Source: Deltaproteobacteria bacterium
GTDB taxonomy: Bacteria; Desulfobacterota; GWC2-55-46; S146-70
NCBI GenBank assembly: GCA_015492395.1
Contig: WGFD01000342.1
Location: 1-8,424 of the forward strand
Direction: 5' to 3'
DNA length: 8,424 bases
A program made the position numbers and the translations under genes. The notes under the pieces were generated by a model that ran no database searches, was not told the DNA's origin, and saw only the letters and a program-made list of their open reading frames with translations. This document shows, piece after piece, positions 6,151 through 8,424 of this stretch (positions within the stretch are counted from its first letter, which is position 1; each line of letters opens with the position of its first letter).

Positions 6151-8325
6151 CTAAACCCTGAACTTCTTGATCTCCGCATCGAGGAGTTCAGCCTGTTTGG
6201 TGAGGGTCTCTATGGCGTGATTGACCGCGGATGCAAGATCGAGATTCTGCTGGGTTATGCCCTTGATCTGTTCCGCCGCCAGCTCTATCTGTCTGCTTCC
6301 GTTTTGTTGCTCCTTTGTCGCGATGGCAATCGATTTTGCCTTCTGGTTAACCTGTTCGACGGTATTAGTGATATCCTCGCTGCCCTTTGCCTGTTCTACG
6401 GTGGCCTGTCTCAGCCGTCTGAATATACCTTTCATCTCCTCAGCCGCGCCCATAATATGACTCATGGCCTTCCCCTGCTCGTTCATCGCGACGGCGGTCT
6501 GCTTGATCATCTCTGCAATTCTGATCGTACTTTCATTGATCTGCGCGACTCCCATCCCCTGCTCCTTGGTTGCTTCCTTGATCTTCCATGTCATCTGTGA
6601 CGACTTGTCCGAGCTTTCCACGATGCCGTTCAGGATATTCCCCGACTCCTCCGCGGCGTCCATGCCCTTCAGCGCGCTGTCGGAGACCTTTTTCATGGAG
6701 ATTACCACCTCTTTTACCTCCTTCTGGATGGCCTCTATGATGGTGGCTATCTCGGTGGTGGATGAAGCGGTCTCTTCCGCAAGATCCCTTATGGCGTCGG
6801 CCACCACGGCGAAACTCCTGCCGTGCTCACCGGCCTGCGCCGCTATTATGGAGGCATTCAGTGAGAGGAGGTTCGTTTGGTCCGTAACATCGCTTATTAC
6901 GGTAAGGACCTTGCCTATCTGGGAAGACCTCTCTCCGAGCCTGTTTACAATGCTGCTGGTTGCCCCTACCGACTCTGTTATGAGGTTCATGCCCTCCAGT
7001 GTCTTTTGCACGGCCCTGGTGCCGAGGTTGGCGGCGTCCTCTTTGACCTTTTCCGACAGCAGGGCTGATTCGCCGGCATAGTCCTCCACGCTCTTGAGGG
7101 AGACGCTGAACTGGTTGACAGTTGCGGAGGTTTCATCCGCCGCCCCGGAGACGCTTTCCACATTGCCAGTCACCTGTTTTATGGAGGCCACCGCTTCCTC
7201 GATGGAAGATGCCACATTATCGACTATCGCCGTAAGTTTGTGGGTGTGCTCGGCTATTTCCCCTGTCGATGCAGTCATCTCCAGCATGGCCGAAGAACTC
7301 TCCTCCGCAGACTGCGACAGACTCTCCGTCGCCTCGGCGACACTCTTTATGGAGATTCCCATCTGGTTGATGGCCCCGGATGTGTCATCTATGGACTCCG
7401 ACTGTTTGTCGGCACCCTGTAAAAGGCTGTCCATACTGCTCTTGATGCTCTCCACGGCGGACGCGGTTGAGTTGTTTGCTATGGCCGCAATCATATCGTT
7501 AAGCTTGATTCTCATCGAATCCATGGCGCTCAAGAGCTCACCTATCTCATCCCTGGAATCAACGCTTATACCGCTCTGTGTCAGGTCGCCTCCGGCCACC
7601 TTAGTCGCAACATCCACCGCCTTGTAGATAGGTTTGGTGATGATTCTCGACAGCCACAGAGATACGATTATTCCGGCGACGACCGCCAGAAGGACCACCG
7701 CTATCATTATAGTGATGGCTCTTGTAGCGGTGGTGTTGGCCTCGGCGGAGATGTCCTTTGACTCCTTTTGTATCTCCGTCATGGAACTATTCTCCAATAG
7801 GACGAACTCATTGATCTTTTTAGTGAAGCTGTCTATGCTATTCATGTAGTCCGCCACCGCGTCCTTGGTCTCCGTTCCATACTCCCCCTCGCCATCCCTG
7901 ATGGCGATGAGGTCTATCGCCTCGGCCTTGACGATGTTGCGCATATCCTCTATCTCCCCTATCTTCTTCACCTCTTCGGGGGACGTGCCGTACTTTCTGA
8001 CCGTTTTCATCAGTCTGTCGAACTCCTTTTCATCCCTGTCGAATCGCGCGAAGAGGGCCTGCTGCTCTTGCTGGTCCTCTGCCTGTAGATACATCGATAA
8101 GGATCCTGTAGTCTTCAAGACCTGGTAGCCGAGGAGAAGGGCATTGTTGAGGGTCGTGGTTCGGTCGCTGTATCTATCCAGGAGCCCGTCCGTAGTCTCC
8201 GTCTTGTTGGCTACATCATTGAGTCTCATTATGGCGAATGCGCCGACTCCCAGTGTAAGAAGCAACACAAACCCGAATCCACAGATAAGCTTCCACTTGA
8301 TCTTCATGTCGCTGAAGCGTTTCAT
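6151..8325 (-). CDS. methyl-accepting chemotaxis protein with an unusually long signalling hairpin
   Basis: This 724-residue transmembrane chemoreceptor senses a ligand outside the inner membrane and controls CheA/CheW kinase. Order: short cytoplasmic N-terminus, TM1 (about 11-33), periplasmic helical domain (34-202, resembling four-helix-bundle sensors), TM2 (203-225), HAMP (about 226-280, with ITKPI, AGGDLT and DEIG), then a coiled-coil hairpin to the C-terminus. The tip runs from about 477 to 520: DQTNLLSLNAS (482-492), IIAAQAGEHGRSF (493-505), VVADAIRDLAE (507-517). Compared with E. coli Tsr, E385 and R388 are replaced by I494 and Q497. From HAMP to the turn near 499-501 is about 218 residues, and from the turn to the end is about 223. 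Three sites fit the methylation pattern (small-small-x-x-E-x-x-small-small): E349, E377 and E398, spaced by 28 and 21, whole heptads. There is no CheR-tethering pentapeptide. The ligand is unknown. GGAAG just before the ATG is a weak ribosome-binding site. Confidence 0.95.
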   Translation of the reverse strand: MKRFSDMKIKWKLICGFGFVLLLTLGVGAFAIMRLNDVANKTETTDGLLDRYSDRTTTLNNALLLGYQVLKTTGSLSMYLQAEDQQEQQALFARFDRDEKEFDRLMKTVRKYGTSPEEVKKIGEIEDMRNIVKAEAIDLIAIRDGEGEYGTETKDAVADYMNSIDSFTKKINEFVLLENSSMTEIQKESKDISAEANTTATRAITIMIAVVLLAVVAGIIVSLWLSRIITKPIYKAVDVATKVAGGDLTQSGISVDSRDEIGELLSAMDSMRIKLNDMIAAIANNSTASAVESIKSSMDSLLQGADKQSESIDDTSGAINQMGISIKSVAEATESLSQSAEESSSAMLEMTASTGEIAEHTHKLTAIVDNVASSIEEAVASIKQVTGNVESVSGAADETSATVNQFSVSLKSVEDYAGESALLSEKVKEDAANLGTRAVQKTLEGMNLITESVGATSSIVNRLGERSSQIGKVLTVISDVTDQTNLLSLNASIIAAQAGEHGRSFAVVADAIRDLAEETASSTTEIATIIEAIQKEVKEVVISMKKVSDSALKGMDAAEESGNILNGIVESSDKSSQMTWKIKEATKEQGMGVAQINESTIRIAEMIKQTAVAMNEQGKAMSHIMGAAEEMKGIFRRLRQATVEQAKGSEDITNTVEQVNQKAKSIAIATKEQQNGSRQIELAAEQIKGITQQNLDLASAVNHAIETLTKQAELLDAEIKKFRV

Positions 8326-8336
8326 GGTCTTCCAGT

Positions 8337-8424
8337 CTACTCTATTGTGAGCACGATCTTGACCGCCGTGCTCGTGACCTGGCCCTTCAAAAGGTAGCCG
8401 ATGGCATAGGCATCCCTGCCGACG
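8337..8424 (-). CDS. C-terminal fragment, possibly PstS-like solute-binding protein
   Basis: The last 28 codons of a gene enter from the window edge and stop at 8337, only 11 bases before the MCP start, so the two are probably co-transcribed. The residues read VGRDAYAIGYLLKG, then QVTSTAVKIVLTIE. This resembles the end of PstS-type phosphate-binding proteins and small PstS-like proteins, where a D-x-x-AIGY-[ILV] segment is followed by a turn and a V-K strand. The assignment rests on one short motif recalled by eye and could be wrong. The reading frame itself is better supported, by its tight spacing to the MCP and the protein-like composition. Confidence 0.45.
   Translation of the reverse strand, partial: VGRDAYAIGYLLKGQVTSTAVKIVLTIE

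Overview
The window looks like chromosome from a Gram-negative, motile, free-living bacterium of roughly 50% GC. Coding sequence uses ATA (Ile) and AGG (Arg) freely. Together with an MCP tip sequence of the IIAAQAGEH type, this is compatible with Nitrospirota, Desulfobacterota or a related lineage, but the sequence alone does not settle the phylum. I see no insertion sequence, phage gene, CRISPR array, tRNA or rRNA.

Layout. (1) Position 50-340, plus strand: a small HU-family nucleoid protein with a near-perfect Shine-Dalgarno. (2) Position 341-923: a long non-coding stretch. Its first half (about 394-596) is rich in inverted repeats and ends in a GC hairpin followed by six T. Its second half (597-923) holds a strong 11-bp hairpin and a candidate promoter leading into the next gene. 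(3) Position 924-5507, plus strand: a three-gene pentose-phosphate operon, transketolase (tkt), a short-form decarboxylating 6-phosphogluconate dehydrogenase (gnd) and glucose-6-phosphate dehydrogenase (zwf). (4) Position 5508-5573: a hairpin between convergent genes. (5) Position 5574-5984, minus strand: single-stranded DNA-binding protein (ssb) with its own recognisable sigma-70-type promoter. (6) Position 6151-8325, minus strand: a large methyl-accepting chemotaxis protein (MCP). Just upstream of it, running off the window, is the C-terminus of what may be a PstS-like solute-binding protein.

How the genes work together. Zwf and Gnd are the two dehydrogenases of the oxidative pentose-phosphate pathway: glucose-6-P to 6-phosphogluconolactone, then 6-phosphogluconate to ribulose-5-P plus CO2. 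Transketolase recycles pentose phosphates back to glycolysis. The 6-phosphogluconolactonase and transaldolase that would complete the set are not in the window. The coenzyme-binding motif of Gnd predicts NADP+ use, which would make the operon an NADPH source. HU and Ssb are housekeeping DNA-binding proteins with no evident link to it. The MCP and its upstream partner may form a chemosensory pair.

Most of the window is ordinary core genome. The parts that deserve a second look are the structured HU-tkt intergenic region, whose family I could not name, and the MCP, whose cytoplasmic hairpin is about 31 heptads per arm against about 18 in E. coli Tsr.
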